Positions 32,376-40,352 of a stretch of DNA of 64,000 nt are shown here, piece by piece. Source of the stretch: Williamsia phyllosphaerae (GTDB taxonomy: Bacteria > Actinomycetota > Actinomycetes > Mycobacteriales > Mycobacteriaceae); the NCBI RefSeq assembly GCF_014635305.1, contig NZ_BMCS01000001.1:744001-808000 (forward strand), written 5' to 3'. Position 1 is the first letter of the stretch. Every line of letters begins with the position of its first letter. A model generated the notes under the pieces. The model searched no databases. It saw only the letters and a program-made list of their open reading frames with translations, and had not been told where the DNA came from. Made by a program: the position numbers and the translations under genes.

Positions 32376-32834
32376 GGCCAGGCGCTGTTCGTACGTGCGC
32401 ACCGCGTCGATCAGGATCCCGAACACCCGATGGGCGGTCGCGAGATCGGCCTCGTCGACGTCGGCGAGCGCACCACGGGTCAGTTCGCCGAGCGGACCGA
32501 AGAACTCTCGCGCGACCTCCATACCGTGGTCGTCGTAGCGCAGGATCACCCGACGACGATCGCCCGGATCGTGCTCGCGGCGGATGTGCCCCGAGCTGAT
32601 CATGCGCTCGACGAGGTAGGTCATGGCCGCCGACGACATCCCCAGCGAGCTGCCCAGCCGACCGACCGTCAACGGCGTTCCCTCGACGTCGGCCACCATG
32701 ATCCGCAGCAAGGCCTGGAAATCGTTGGCCCCGAGCTCGTGCCGGCCCGCGAAGACCCGACCCAACTGCTCGGACGCGGCCGCCAGGGCACGCATGTCCG
32801 CCGCCATCGCCGACTCGAGTTCCGCTCGTTCCAC
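32367..32834 (-). CDS. MarR-family transcriptional regulator
   Basis: 155 residues with the MarR winged helix: LTVGRLGSSLGMSSAAMTYLVERM (recognition helix) followed by the wing DPGDRRRVILRY. It is divergent from the MMPL transporter with a 73-bp gap, the classic arrangement for self-regulation and control of an efflux gene. The gap contains TCTCA (32866) and TGAGA (32892) as a possible weak operator. GTG start at 32834. Confidence 0.9.
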   Translation of the reverse strand: MERAELESAMAADMRALAAASEQLGRVFAGRHELGANDFQALLRIMVADVEGTPLTVGRLGSSLGMSSAAMTYLVERMISSGHIRREHDPGDRRRVILRYDDHGMEVAREFFGPLGELTRGALADVDEADLATAHRVFGILIDAVRTYEQRLASG

Positions 32835-32907
32835 GTCGGCAGCCTACCTACGACCCTGACATAAGTCTCACTTGCTTAACAGTTCAGTTTCTGAGATTGT
32901 CTGATTC

Positions 32908-35079
32908 GTGAACAACCCGAGCAACGACAGCACGAGCGGGACTGACTCGAACGCTCCGACCTCCTCCGCCTGGGATCGCCTTGCCACCGTCGTCAGCGGC
33001 CGCCGATCGTGGGCCATCGGCCTCGTGATCCTCATCCTGGCGATCGCGTTCATGACCGTCGTCGGCGAGAACGGTTCCGGCGACGACTCCCCGGTGTCGC
33101 TGCCCGACTCGGCACAGTCGGCACAGATCGACGACGTCCTCGCCGCGTTCCCCGACGCCGACGTCACCCCGGCCATCCTCGTGGTCGACCGACCGGACGG
33201 TGCCGCGCTCACCGACACCGACCGCTCGGCGATCGACGAGGCGCGGACGCGGATGCTCGCCGTCGATCGCGCCCTTCCCGCGAGCGAGGACCCCACCGAG
33301 GGCCCGACCGTCGTCGTCGCGCCGGACAACAAGGCCGCCCTCGCCACCGTCGGCGTCTCCTCGTCACTGAGCGGGTTCGGCCTGCGCGACACCGTCGACG
33401 AGTTGCGCGACGCCGCCGACGCCGGACTGCCCTCGGACCTGCAGACCCACGTCACCGGCGGCCCCGCGTTCGCGGCGGACATCGCCAACTCGTTCTCCGG
33501 CGCCAACGTCACACTGCTCGCGGTCACGGCCCTCGTCGTCGCACTGCTGCTGATCGCGACCTACCGCTCCCCCATCCTGTGGCTGGTCCCACTGATCGTG
33601 GTCGGTCTCGCCGACCGCATCGCCAGCTCCGCGGGAACCGCACTCGCCAGCGCCACCGGCCTGAGTTTCGACGGTTCGACGTCGGGGATCACCAGTGTCC
33701 TGGTCTTCGGCGCGGGTACCAACTACGCGCTGCTGCTGATCTCGCGATATCGAGAAGAGTTGCGGCGCTTCCCCGATCACCGCGACGCGTTGCGCGCAGC
33801 GGTCCGACGGGCGGGTCCGGCCATCGTCGCCAGCAACCTCACTGTGGTCCTCGCCCTGCTCATCCTGCTACTCGCCGCGCTGCCGAGCACCCGCAGCCTC
33901 GGCGCCTTCGCCGCGGTCGGACTGCTCATCGCGGCGGTGTTCGTCCTGTTCGTGCTGCCGCCTGCGCTGGGCTTATTCGGTCGAAAGTTGTTCTGGCCGT
34001 TCATCCCGCGCGCCGGCACCGACTCCGATCACGACACCGTCGAGCGCGGCGTGTGGCATCGGGTCGCGTCCGGCGTGGTCGGCCACCCCGTCCGGGCGGC
34101 GATCGCGGCGTTCGCACTGCTGATCGTCTGCGCCGCCGGCCTGTTCGGTACCTCGATCGGGTTGTCGCAGACCGAGCAGTTCCGGGTCAGCGCGGATTCG
34201 GTCGTCGGCTTCGACGTGCTCGACCAGCACTTCCCCGCCGGTCAGTCCGACCCGACGACCGTGACCGCGTCCACCGCGGTGGCCGGTCAGGTCGACGCGG
34301 CGATCACCGGAGCCCCGGGAGTCGAATCGGTCCGACAGACCGGCACCTCCGAGACCGGCCAGACCCGGTGGAGCGTCGTCCTGACCTCACCCCCGGCATC
34401 GAGCGGCGCGTTCGAGACGATCGAGTCCATCCGGTCCACCCTGTCCGGCATCGACTCGGCCGACGCGCTGGTCGGCGGCAGCGACGCCCAGGCTCTCGAC
34501 ACCCGCGACGCCGCGGGCGACGACCGACTGCTGCTGATCCCGTTGATCCTCGCCGTCGTCCTGGCCGTCCTGTTCGCGTTGCTGCGAGCCGTCCTCGCGC
34601 CCCTCGTCCTCATCGCCGTCACCGTGTCGAGCACCGTCGCCGCGTTGGGTCTGGGCAGCTGGGTCAGCGAGCACGTCTTCGGCTTCCCCGCCCTGGACAA
34701 CAACGTCGTCCTGTTCGCGTTCCTGTTCCTGGTCGCACTCGGCGTCGACTACACGATCTTCCTGGTCACCCGCGCGCGTGAGGAGAGCGCCGGACACCGC
34801 ATCGGGACGGCGATGATCCGTGCCGTCTCCGCGACCGGTGGTGTCATCACCAGCGCAGGCATCGTGCTGGCCGCGGTGTTCTGTGTGTTGGGAATCCTGC
34901 CGCTCATCACGCTGACCCAACTCGGGATCATCGTGGGTCTGGGAATCCTGTTGGACACGTTCGTGGTTCGAACGGTCGTGGTCCCGGCCCTGTTCACGCT
35001 GATCGGTGAGCGGATCTGGTGGCCGAGTCACCCTGCGGACTCGACGGCTCTACAGGACAACGGTACGACAGTTCGTTAA
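32908..35079 (+). CDS. MMPL/RND-family transporter
   Basis: 723 residues with two MMPL blocks, each of a large extracytoplasmic loop and about five helices. The first loop spans residues 50-200; helices follow (ALVVALLLIATYRSPILWLVP). RND signature residues are visible in FGAGTNYALLLISRYREEL and in VALGVDYTIFLVTRAREE, where GxxTxY/GxDYxIF carry the proton-relay Asp/Tyr. It is likely a proton-driven exporter of a lipid or hydrophobic compound. The divergent MarR suggests drug- or ligand-induced expression. The GTG start lacks a strong ribosome site. Confidence 0.92.
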   Translation: MNNPSNDSTSGTDSNAPTSSAWDRLATVVSGRRSWAIGLVILILAIAFMTVVGENGSGDDSPVSLPDSAQSAQIDDVLAAFPDADVTPAILVVDRPDGAALTDTDRSAIDEARTRMLAVDRALPASEDPTEGPTVVVAPDNKAALATVGVSSSLSGFGLRDTVDELRDAADAGLPSDLQTHVTGGPAFAADIANSFSGANVTLLAVTALVVALLLIATYRSPILWLVPLIVVGLADRIASSAGTALASATGLSFDGSTSGITSVLVFGAGTNYALLLISRYREELRRFPDHRDALRAAVRRAGPAIVASNLTVVLALLILLLAALPSTRSLGAFAAVGLLIAAVFVLFVLPPALGLFGRKLFWPFIPRAGTDSDHDTVERGVWHRVASGVVGHPVRAAIAAFALLIVCAAGLFGTSIGLSQTEQFRVSADSVVGFDVLDQHFPAGQSDPTTVTASTAVAGQVDAAITGAPGVESVRQTGTSETGQTRWSVVLTSPPASSGAFETIESIRSTLSGIDSADALVGGSDAQALDTRDAAGDDRLLLIPLILAVVLAVLFALLRAVLAPLVLIAVTVSSTVAALGLGSWVSEHVFGFPALDNNVVLFAFLFLVALGVDYTIFLVTRAREESAGHRIGTAMIRAVSATGGVITSAGIVLAAVFCVLGILPLITLTQLGIIVGLGILLDTFVVRTVVVPALFTLIGERIWWPSHPADSTALQDNGTTVR

Positions 35080-35090
35080 CATCGCAGCCG

Positions 35091-35993
35091 ATGGACGCAC
35101 TGACTGTGATGATCCCCGCCCGCAACGCCGAGCGCACCGTCGAACAGGCGATCCGGTCGGTGGCCCGGTCACTCGACCGCGACGGGCGGGTCCTGGTCGT
35201 CGATGACGCCAGCGAGGACGACACGGCGGCCGTGGTGCACCGCGTCGCCCGGCGGGATCGACGGGTCGGCCTCCTCGACGTAGGCGGGAAGCGCCTCGGC
35301 GTGACCGGTGCCGCCAACGCCCTGCTCGACGCGGCCGAGACCCCGTTGGTGGCGCGGATGGACGCCGACGACGTGAGTCTCCCCTGGCGGTTCCGGTCCC
35401 AACTGTCGCTGATGCACCGACACGATCTCGACCTGGTGTTCTCGCCCGCGCTGTTCATCGGCCCCGGACGGTTCAGCGCCGCACCGCAGCCCCTGCTCGG
35501 CGCCGACCCACGCTCGCTCACCTACGAGCTGCTGCTGAACTGCGCGGTCATGCAACCGTCGCTCACCGGTCGGCGCAGCGCGATCCTCGACGCCGGCGGC
35601 TATCGAACCGTGCCGGCCGAGGACTGGGATCTCTGGATGCGACTGGCGCTCAACGGGACCCGGATGGGCCGTACGTCACTCCCGTCGGTGGCCTACCGCA
35701 GGCACGCCGCCCAGACGTCATCGCAGGAGTCGTACAAGCAGGCCGTGTCCGCGGACGCTCCGACCGCGCACGTCCACCGGGATCTGTGCCGGGCGACGCT
35801 CGGTCGTGAGTACCGCGCCTACGCCGCGCTGACCGGGCCCGGCGCACCCCCGGACGAGGTCGCCGACGCGGAACAGCTCATCGACGACGTGGCGGCGCAC
35901 GCATCGGAATTCCCTCTGGCCGAGCGGATCTCGATCCGATCGACCGCACACGGCCTCCGACTCCGCCTGCGCGGGCGCTACCCGACGGCCTGA
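35091..35993 (+). CDS. Family 2 glycosyltransferase
   Basis: 300 residues, GT-A fold: VMIPARNAERTVEQAI at the start, VVDDASEDDT, the nucleotide-sugar DxD in ARMDADDVS, and the ED catalytic pair in AEDWDLWMRL. It would transfer a sugar from a nucleotide-sugar at the cytoplasmic face; no membrane helix is seen. The ATG at 35091 follows the MMPL stop by 11 nt, and the next gene starts 4 nt after this one, so the three may be co-transcribed. Confidence 0.9.
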   Translation: MDALTVMIPARNAERTVEQAIRSVARSLDRDGRVLVVDDASEDDTAAVVHRVARRDRRVGLLDVGGKRLGVTGAANALLDAAETPLVARMDADDVSLPWRFRSQLSLMHRHDLDLVFSPALFIGPGRFSAAPQPLLGADPRSLTYELLLNCAVMQPSLTGRRSAILDAGGYRTVPAEDWDLWMRLALNGTRMGRTSLPSVAYRRHAAQTSSQESYKQAVSADAPTAHVHRDLCRATLGREYRAYAALTGPGAPPDEVADAEQLIDDVAAHASEFPLAERISIRSTAHGLRLRLRGRYPTA

Positions 35994-35997
35994 CGCC

Positions 35998-36855
35998 GTG
36001 CCGACCCGCACACGCTCCCTCGGTGCGCTGGACCTGTCCACCCGTCTGTGGTGGCGGGTCACCGGGACGCGGGTCGACCTCACCGGCGGCTCCCGATGGT
36101 TGGCCGCGCCGCACAACGAGCGCGGCGAGGTCGGGGACGACTGGCTGCACGCCCTCGATCGACGCGGCCTCGTCCGCCCACGGTCCGCCGACCACGGCCT
36201 GATCGACCGTGTGGACCTGCTCGACGGACCCGAGTTCGAGTCCGCGGGCATCGACCCACTGGTGCGTGACTTCTACGAGCACACCGCGGCGTGGCGGATG
36301 GAGGTGTGGTCGCAGTGGAACCCGCTCTTCGCGCCGGGCGGAGCACTGGTGACACGGGTGTTCGGGCGTCGTATCCAGCAACTCGCACTGCCGATCTCGC
36401 CGATGTCGGTCAGCCGCGGGATGACCAGCGGGGTCCATGTCATCGACACCCCGGACGGTCGTCGCGACGGCGCCGCCTGGCTGCGCACACTCCGCTCGGA
36501 CCGTTCCCCTGTCTACAGCGGCTTCTACCAGGTGGCTGCACCCGGCGACGCGGTCCAGCCGCACGTCAAGGTCACCTTCCCGCTCGAGGAGGGCAACGTC
36601 CAGGTGTTCCTCACCCCTCGTCTCGGCGACGACGGTTCGCTGTGGTTGCACTCCCGTTCACGCACCCACGGAGCGGACGGGGCCTACGTGACCGCGCGGG
36701 TGCGAAACCGGTGGTACGCGGCCATGCTCCCGCTCCACGAGACGTTTCACGTCTTCGTCGACGACGAGGGGGTGTTACGCACCGACCATCACCTCCGCGT
36801 GTTCGGACGCCTCGCGTTACGACTGCACTACCGGCTCGACCGGACGGGACACTGA
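35998..36855 (+). CDS. Conserved hypothetical protein, unknown function
   Basis: 285 residues, not recognised. It has no signal peptide and no clear membrane helix. Trp, Arg and aromatic residues are frequent; the segments RDFYEHTAAWRMEVWSQW and PVYSGFYQV look conserved-domain-like, and a C-terminal beta-rich part (VTFPLEEGNVQVFL, GSLWLHSRS) suggests a lipocalin- or enzyme-like barrel. The GTG start is 4 nt after the GT2 stop, so it probably works with that gene. Its last 39 bases overlap the convergent IclR gene. Confidence 0.75.
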   Translation: MPTRTRSLGALDLSTRLWWRVTGTRVDLTGGSRWLAAPHNERGEVGDDWLHALDRRGLVRPRSADHGLIDRVDLLDGPEFESAGIDPLVRDFYEHTAAWRMEVWSQWNPLFAPGGALVTRVFGRRIQQLALPISPMSVSRGMTSGVHVIDTPDGRRDGAAWLRTLRSDRSPVYSGFYQVAAPGDAVQPHVKVTFPLEEGNVQVFLTPRLGDDGSLWLHSRSRTHGADGAYVTARVRNRWYAAMLPLHETFHVFVDDEGVLRTDHHLRVFGRLALRLHYRLDRTGH

Positions 36856-37722
36856 GGGGCTCCCCATGCCGGGATCGCGCGCCAGATCGGCCGCCGCCGA
36901 GGTCAGCGCACCGATGTAGGCATTGCGCTCATCGCGGGTGACGGCCGACCGCAGCGGTCCCATCTGAAGTTCGTGGATCGCCTTCCCGTCGACCACGACC
37001 GGCGCCGCGAGGTAGCTGACCGGCAGCGAACCGTCGTCGTCGAGTTCGGCCGCGGTGTAGGCCCGGGCCGTGAGCGCCGACAACTGCGTCAGGACCTTGG
37101 TACGCAGTCGTGGTCTCAACAGATCGCCGCCGACGACGTCGAGCAGGTCGGCCAACACGTCGACCAGTCCCGCGTCCCCCGACGTCGGCCGGAACATCGC
37201 GTACCTACGGTGTTGCACCAGTCCGAGCAGGCGCTCGGCGGCATCACCGTCGTCGGCGCCGGCCACCCACCCGTCGCGTTCGGCACCCTCGCGCCAGGGC
37301 ATGACCGCGGCGCCGGCGGGGTAGGCGAGCGGAACACGCTGTCCCACCGGCACACCGGGGATGTCCCGGTCACCGCCGTGGGCCTTCGCCACCACCCTGA
37401 GCGCACCGACATCGATGCGACTCAACGTCACCCCGCACCCGACCTGCCTCGCGAGCACCTCGAGGCGTTCGGCGACCGAGCCGCCCACGGGGAGGCGCCC
37501 ACCGATACCGGCGAGTGCCGGTCCCACCGCATAACGACGGTCGGCGTCCCGGGTGACCCACGAGGCGTCGGCCAATTCGCGAACCACCGCTGTGGCCGTC
37601 GCCCGGGCGATGCCCAACGCAGCGGCGATCTCGCCCACCCCCATCGGGCGGTCGGCGGACGCCAGCATCCCCACCACCTCGATGACCCGACGCGTCGGCG
37701 GCGACGGAGATCGATCGACCAC
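36817..37722 (-). CDS. IclR-family transcriptional regulator
   Basis: 301 residues. The N-terminal winged helix ([21 protein letters not shown] then [19 protein letters not shown]) and the long effector-binding domain fit IclR proteins. It is divergent from the SDR gene at 37849, and a perfect palindrome lies between them, so it probably controls that reductase and itself. The GTG at 37722 is the best start. Alignment with the family in the effector domain is loose, so the ligand cannot be inferred. Confidence 0.8.
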   Translation of the reverse strand: MVDRSPSPPTRRVIEVVGMLASADRPMGVGEIAAALGIARATATAVVRELADASWVTRDADRRYAVGPALAGIGGRLPVGGSVAERLEVLARQVGCGVTLSRIDVGALRVVAKAHGGDRDIPGVPVGQRVPLAYPAGAAVMPWREGAERDGWVAGADDGDAAERLLGLVQHRRYAMFRPTSGDAGLVDVLADLLDVVGGDLLRPRLRTKVLTQLSALTARAYTAAELDDDGSLPVSYLAAPVVVDGKAIHELQMGPLRSAVTRDERNAYIGALTSAAADLARDPGMGSPSVSRPVEPVVQS

Positions 37723-37753
37723 AGGGCGAGTCCTCTCACGGCAAGGAACATGC

Positions 37754-37782
37754 TTGTCAGTTCGAACGGCCGTCCCTACACT
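37754..37782 (+). promoter_or_regulatory. Sigma-A type promoter for the SDR gene
   Basis: TTGTCA (37754-37759) and TACACT (37777-37782) are spaced by 17 bp, close to the housekeeping consensus. The predicted transcription start is near 37789, upstream of the palindrome at 37815. Confidence 0.6.
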
Positions 37783-37814
37783 GAGCGGCGCGTCGAAATG
37801 ATAGACCACGTAAC

Positions 37815-37828
37815 GACGAATATTCGTC
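37815..37828. promoter_or_regulatory. Palindromic operator between the IclR and SDR genes
   Basis: GACGAATATTCGTC is a perfect 14-bp palindrome located 21 nt before the SDR start and downstream of its promoter, where a bound repressor would block transcription. The divergent IclR protein is the likely binder. Confidence 0.6.
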
Positions 37829-37848
37829 ATCACTCTCAGGGAGCGCCG

Positions 37849-38640
37849 ATGATCCAGGACCGATTCCGACTGGACGGGCAGGTGGCGGTGGTGACCGGCG
37901 CCGGTCGCGGACTCGGGGCCGCCATCGCGTACGCGTTCGCCGAGGCGGGCGCCGACGTCGTCATCGGATCGCGGACCGAGTCCCAGCTCGACGAGGTCGC
38001 CGAGCGGGTACGCGCACTGGGGCGCCGCGCCGTCGTGGTCGCGGCCGATCTCAGCGATCCAGAGGTCACCGCGGGTCTGGCCGGCACCGCGAAGAACGAA
38101 CTCGGCCGGCTCGACATCGTCGTCAACAACGTGGGCGGCACCATGCCGAGCGCGTTGCTCGACACCAGCGTCAAGGCGCTCGAGGGGGCGTTCCGGTTCA
38201 ACGTCTCGACCGCGCATGCCCTGACCTGTGCCGCGGTGCCGTTGATGCTGGAGAACGCCGACGGTGGATCGATCATCAACATCACCTCGGCGATGGGACG
38301 GCTACCCGGTCGGGCGTTCGCCGCCTACGGGACCGCGAAGGCCGCACTCGCCCACTACACCCGCCTGGCCGCCGAGGACCTGTCACCGCGGATCCGGGTC
38401 AACGCCATCGCACCCGGTGCGATCGCCACCTCGGCACTGGAGATGGTCACCTCTGACGAGGGCATGCGCACGGGACTGGAGCAGGCGACGCCACTGCGTC
38501 GCATCGGCCACACCGACGAGATCGCCGCGGCGGCACTGTATCTCGCGTCGGCGGCCGGGTCCTACACGACCGGGAAGATCCTCGAGATCGACGGCGGGAT
38601 CGTCAAACCCAACATGGAGCTGCCGCTACCCGATCTGTGA
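37849..38640 (+). CDS. Short-chain dehydrogenase/reductase
   Basis: 263 residues, classical SDR: cofactor motif GAGRGLG, structural NNVGG, catalytic Ser in ITSAMG and YGTAK. Product-side GGIVKPN at the C-terminus is typical of FabG-like members. It oxidises or reduces an unknown alcohol/ketone. AGGGAG precedes the ATG at 37849. Its last 15 nt overlap the convergent TetR gene. Divergent IclR control suggests an inducible catabolic step. Confidence 0.9.
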   Translation: MIQDRFRLDGQVAVVTGAGRGLGAAIAYAFAEAGADVVIGSRTESQLDEVAERVRALGRRAVVVAADLSDPEVTAGLAGTAKNELGRLDIVVNNVGGTMPSALLDTSVKALEGAFRFNVSTAHALTCAAVPLMLENADGGSIINITSAMGRLPGRAFAAYGTAKAALAHYTRLAAEDLSPRIRVNAIAPGAIATSALEMVTSDEGMRTGLEQATPLRRIGHTDEIAAAALYLASAAGSYTTGKILEIDGGIVKPNMELPLPDL

Positions 38641-39252
38641 GACGTGCTCGCCGCTGACCTTCTTGTCGCCGGCCAGACCGTGCCACCCCATGCCGAACAC
38701 GAGATCGGTGGCGCTGTCGAGATCGATGTCGCCCTCGGTGATCCGATCGGCGACGGCCTCGCCGGCTCCGACGAGCGCCACCGCCATCAACTCGAAGTCG
38801 GTCTCGGTCGCGCCCTCGACCGTCGTACCCCGACGGAGCAGGTCGGCGATCATCTCGATGAGTCGGGCGCGGCTCGCGTCGACGATCGCGGTGAAGTTGG
38901 ACTGTGCGGTGGCCACCCGGTAGAGCACCCGCCACGACGCCCGGTTGGTGTCGACGAAGTGCAGGAACTCGTAGATGACGGTGCGGGCCTGGTCGCGCTG
39001 CTTGAGGTTCGGGTCGAACCCGGTGGTCATGGCCTCGATGAACCGGCTGCCCTCACGGTTCACGCAGGCGGCGAACAGCTCGTCCTTGGATCCGTAGTAG
39101 AGGTACAGCATGGGCTTGCTGATGTTCGCCGCGGCGGCGATGGTGTCCATCGCGGTGTCGCGAAAGCCCTTCTCGGCGAACACCGATACGGCGGCATCGA
39201 GCATCTGCTGTTCGCGCACCGCGCGGGGGAGCCTCTTCGTGCCACCGGCCAT
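38626..39252 (-). CDS. TetR-family regulator (candidate repressor of fadA2 / fabG4-htdX)
   Basis: 208 residues. The N-terminal TetR helix-turn-helix is clear: [41 protein letters not shown] is split over residues 18-60. The ligand domain follows. Its promoter region carries CTTAC-N6-GTAAG within a perfect 20-bp inverted repeat. The same pattern stands in the fadA2/fabG4 promoter 12 kb away, so I infer autoregulation plus control of that acyl-CoA block. In M. tuberculosis the TetR gene Rv0238 lies in the matching neighbourhood. Confidence 0.88.
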   Translation of the reverse strand: MAGGTKRLPRAVREQQMLDAAVSVFAEKGFRDTAMDTIAAAANISKPMLYLYYGSKDELFAACVNREGSRFIEAMTTGFDPNLKQRDQARTVIYEFLHFVDTNRASWRVLYRVATAQSNFTAIVDASRARLIEMIADLLRRGTTVEGATETDFELMAVALVGAGEAVADRITEGDIDLDSATDLVFGMGWHGLAGDKKVSGEHVSQIG

Positions 39253-39290
39253 GGTCCACCGCCTTCCGCCCGGTCCGAACCGAAGACCTC

Positions 39291-39310
39291 AACTTACCAG
39301 GCAGTAAGTT
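39291..39310. promoter_or_regulatory. TetR-type operator upstream of the 38626-39252 regulator
   Basis: AACTTAC (39291-39297) and GTAAGTT (39304-39310) are perfect inverted arms around CAGGCA. The inner pattern CTTAC-N6-GTAAG equals that of the operator at 27239-27254. It lies 38 nt upstream of the regulator and overlaps the stop codon of the next TetR gene. Confidence 0.7.
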
Positions 39311-39920
39311 ACGAACGTTCGACCGTGGCGACGTCGGCCCGACGATAACCCACCGCGTCGAGCGCCGCGGCGACGGTGACCTCGGCCAGGTGGGTGTCGA
39401 CCGCGCCGAGAGCGGGCATCAGGGTACGGAGCAGGAGCGGCCCGGTCAGCAGGTCGCAGATCTCGTCCGGATCGGAACCGGCGGTGATGTCCCCGCGGCG
39501 GGCGGCCTGGTCGAGGGCCCGGCGGACGGCCGCTCGACGCGGCGTCATGATGTCCTCGAACAGACGCGAACGCAGGGTGTCGTTGCGCGAACTCTCCTCG
39601 ATCAGGCCGGGCATGGCCCGGACGACCAGGGGATCGGTGAAGAAAGCGATCTGTTGCTTCTGCAGTGCGTCGAAGTCGGAGGGCAGATCACCCGAGTCCG
39701 TGCGGGGGTCGAAAACCACGCGCGAGCTCATGGCCGCGGATACGATCTGCGCCAGCGACGCGTACCGGCGATAGATCGCCGGACGCGTCGTGCCGGCGGC
39801 GCGAGCCACCGCATCGATGGTCGTCGCGCCGTAACCGATCTCGACGATCATTCTCGCTGCCTCATCGAGAATGGCGTCGTCAATCGATGAATCTCGTGGT
39901 CTCCCGGTGTTGACCATCAT
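39309..39920 (-). CDS. TetR-family regulator
   Basis: 203 residues with a TetR N-terminal domain (LDEAARMIVEIGYGATTIDAVARAAGTTRPAIYRRYAS, residues 19-55) and a TetR_C-like domain with IEESSRNDTLRSRLFEDIM. It has its own palindrome just before the start (39924-39936), distinct from that of the neighbouring TetR gene. The two TetR genes are tandem, 56 bp apart, and not closely similar. Its target is unknown; the structured region upstream contains no clear gene for it to control. Confidence 0.88.
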   Translation of the reverse strand: MMVNTGRPRDSSIDDAILDEAARMIVEIGYGATTIDAVARAAGTTRPAIYRRYASLAQIVSAAMSSRVVFDPRTDSGDLPSDFDALQKQQIAFFTDPLVVRAMPGLIEESSRNDTLRSRLFEDIMTPRRAAVRRALDQAARRGDITAGSDPDEICDLLTGPLLLRTLMPALGAVDTHLAEVTVAAALDAVGYRRADVATVERS

Positions 39921-39923
39921 ACA

Positions 39924-39936
39924 TTACAAGCTGTAA
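39924..39936. promoter_or_regulatory. Operator upstream of the 39309-39920 TetR gene
   Basis: TTACAAGCTGTAA, arms TTACA and TGTAA around AGC, 4 nt upstream of the ATG. It probably mediates autoregulation, and its position over a leaderless start would block transcription fully. Confidence 0.6.
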
Positions 39937-40023
39937 CGTAACGGTGCATGAGGACGACAGTAGCAGTGCGGAGGGACGAATGTCTCGGGGGGCACTGCTC
40001 GGTCAATCGGAAGGAAAGTTCCG

Positions 40024-40281
40024 TTGGGTGATGTCTTGATGTGGACGGTGGTGCTCATGACGATCGTGAGCTCACTGGCTGTTTCGACCGTCACCCTCCT
40101 TGTCATTTCGCGGCTTCGGGATATTGGGGAGTACTCCCGGGGCCGCGGAGCTCGCGGCGTCGCGTCCCACACAGGGACATCCGACGCGCACGGACCTGCG
40201 GGCACTACGCGATTCCGAACGAATTCTACGTGGGGTACTTCGTTCGGAGACGCATCTATCGTCCCACCAGTCCGGTGGTGA
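40024..40281 (+). CDS. Possible small membrane protein
   Basis: 85 residues from TTG 40024, or 80 from ATG 40039. GGAAGGAAAG ends about 5 nt before the TTG. Residues 6-30 form one hydrophobic helix (WTVVLMTIVSSLAVSTVTLLVI) followed by SRLRD, which looks like a genuine single-pass segment. The C-terminal half (from about residue 38) is low-complexity and lies over the stem-rich element at 40127-40325, so the coding part may end earlier or the frame may be accidental. No family is recognised. Confidence 0.35.
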   Translation: MGDVLMWTVVLMTIVSSLAVSTVTLLVISRLRDIGEYSRGRGARGVASHTGTSDAHGPAGTTRFRTNSTWGTSFGDASIVPPVRW

Positions 40282-40325
40282 CGCGGACAGCTCGTGTCCG
40301 GATGCGTTACCCGCGTAGTGCCCGC
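40127..40325. other. Multi-branched structured element (candidate ncRNA or structured DNA)
   Basis: Nested perfect stems fill the stretch. P1: GCGGGCACTACGCG (40198-40211) with 40312-40325, 14 bp. Inside it, P2: TCCGAACGAA (40214-40223) with 40239-40248. P3: ACGCATC (40250-40256) with 40301-40307, extendable by G-U on the plus strand. Inside P3 are P4: 40260-40268 with 40274-40283 (9 bp, one bulge, loop AGTCC) and P5: CGGACA with TGTCCG at 40284-40300 (loop GCTCG), adjoining without gaps. Upstream hairpins are GTCCC-ACACA-GGGAC inside GCGTCG/CGACGC (40157-40187), CCGCG-GAGCT-CGCGG (40143-40157) and the palindrome GGGAGTACTCCC (40127-40138). Most apical loops are 5 nt. It is the only sizeable gene-poor stretch in the window. 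The transcribed strand is uncertain. Confidence 0.55.
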
Positions 40326-40352
40326 TGACGCCGTCTCGATCAGCTGCGTCAG
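40325..40352 (-). terminator. Hairpin at the end of the lpqI gene
   Basis: CTGACGC (40325-40331) pairs perfectly with GCGTCAG (40346-40352) around a 14-nt loop, overlapping the lpqI stop codon. It directly adjoins the outer stem of the structured element, so it could also be part of it. Confidence 0.45.

Noticed and set aside
37750-37775. tRNA-like GTTCGAAC segment
   Set aside because: No acceptor or anticodon stems around it; it is part of the promoter spacer.
40198-40325. Mobile element bounded by the 14-bp inverted repeats
   Set aside because: No target-site duplication at the ends, no transposase, and the interior is itself fully paired, which fits an RNA fold better. Not excluded.
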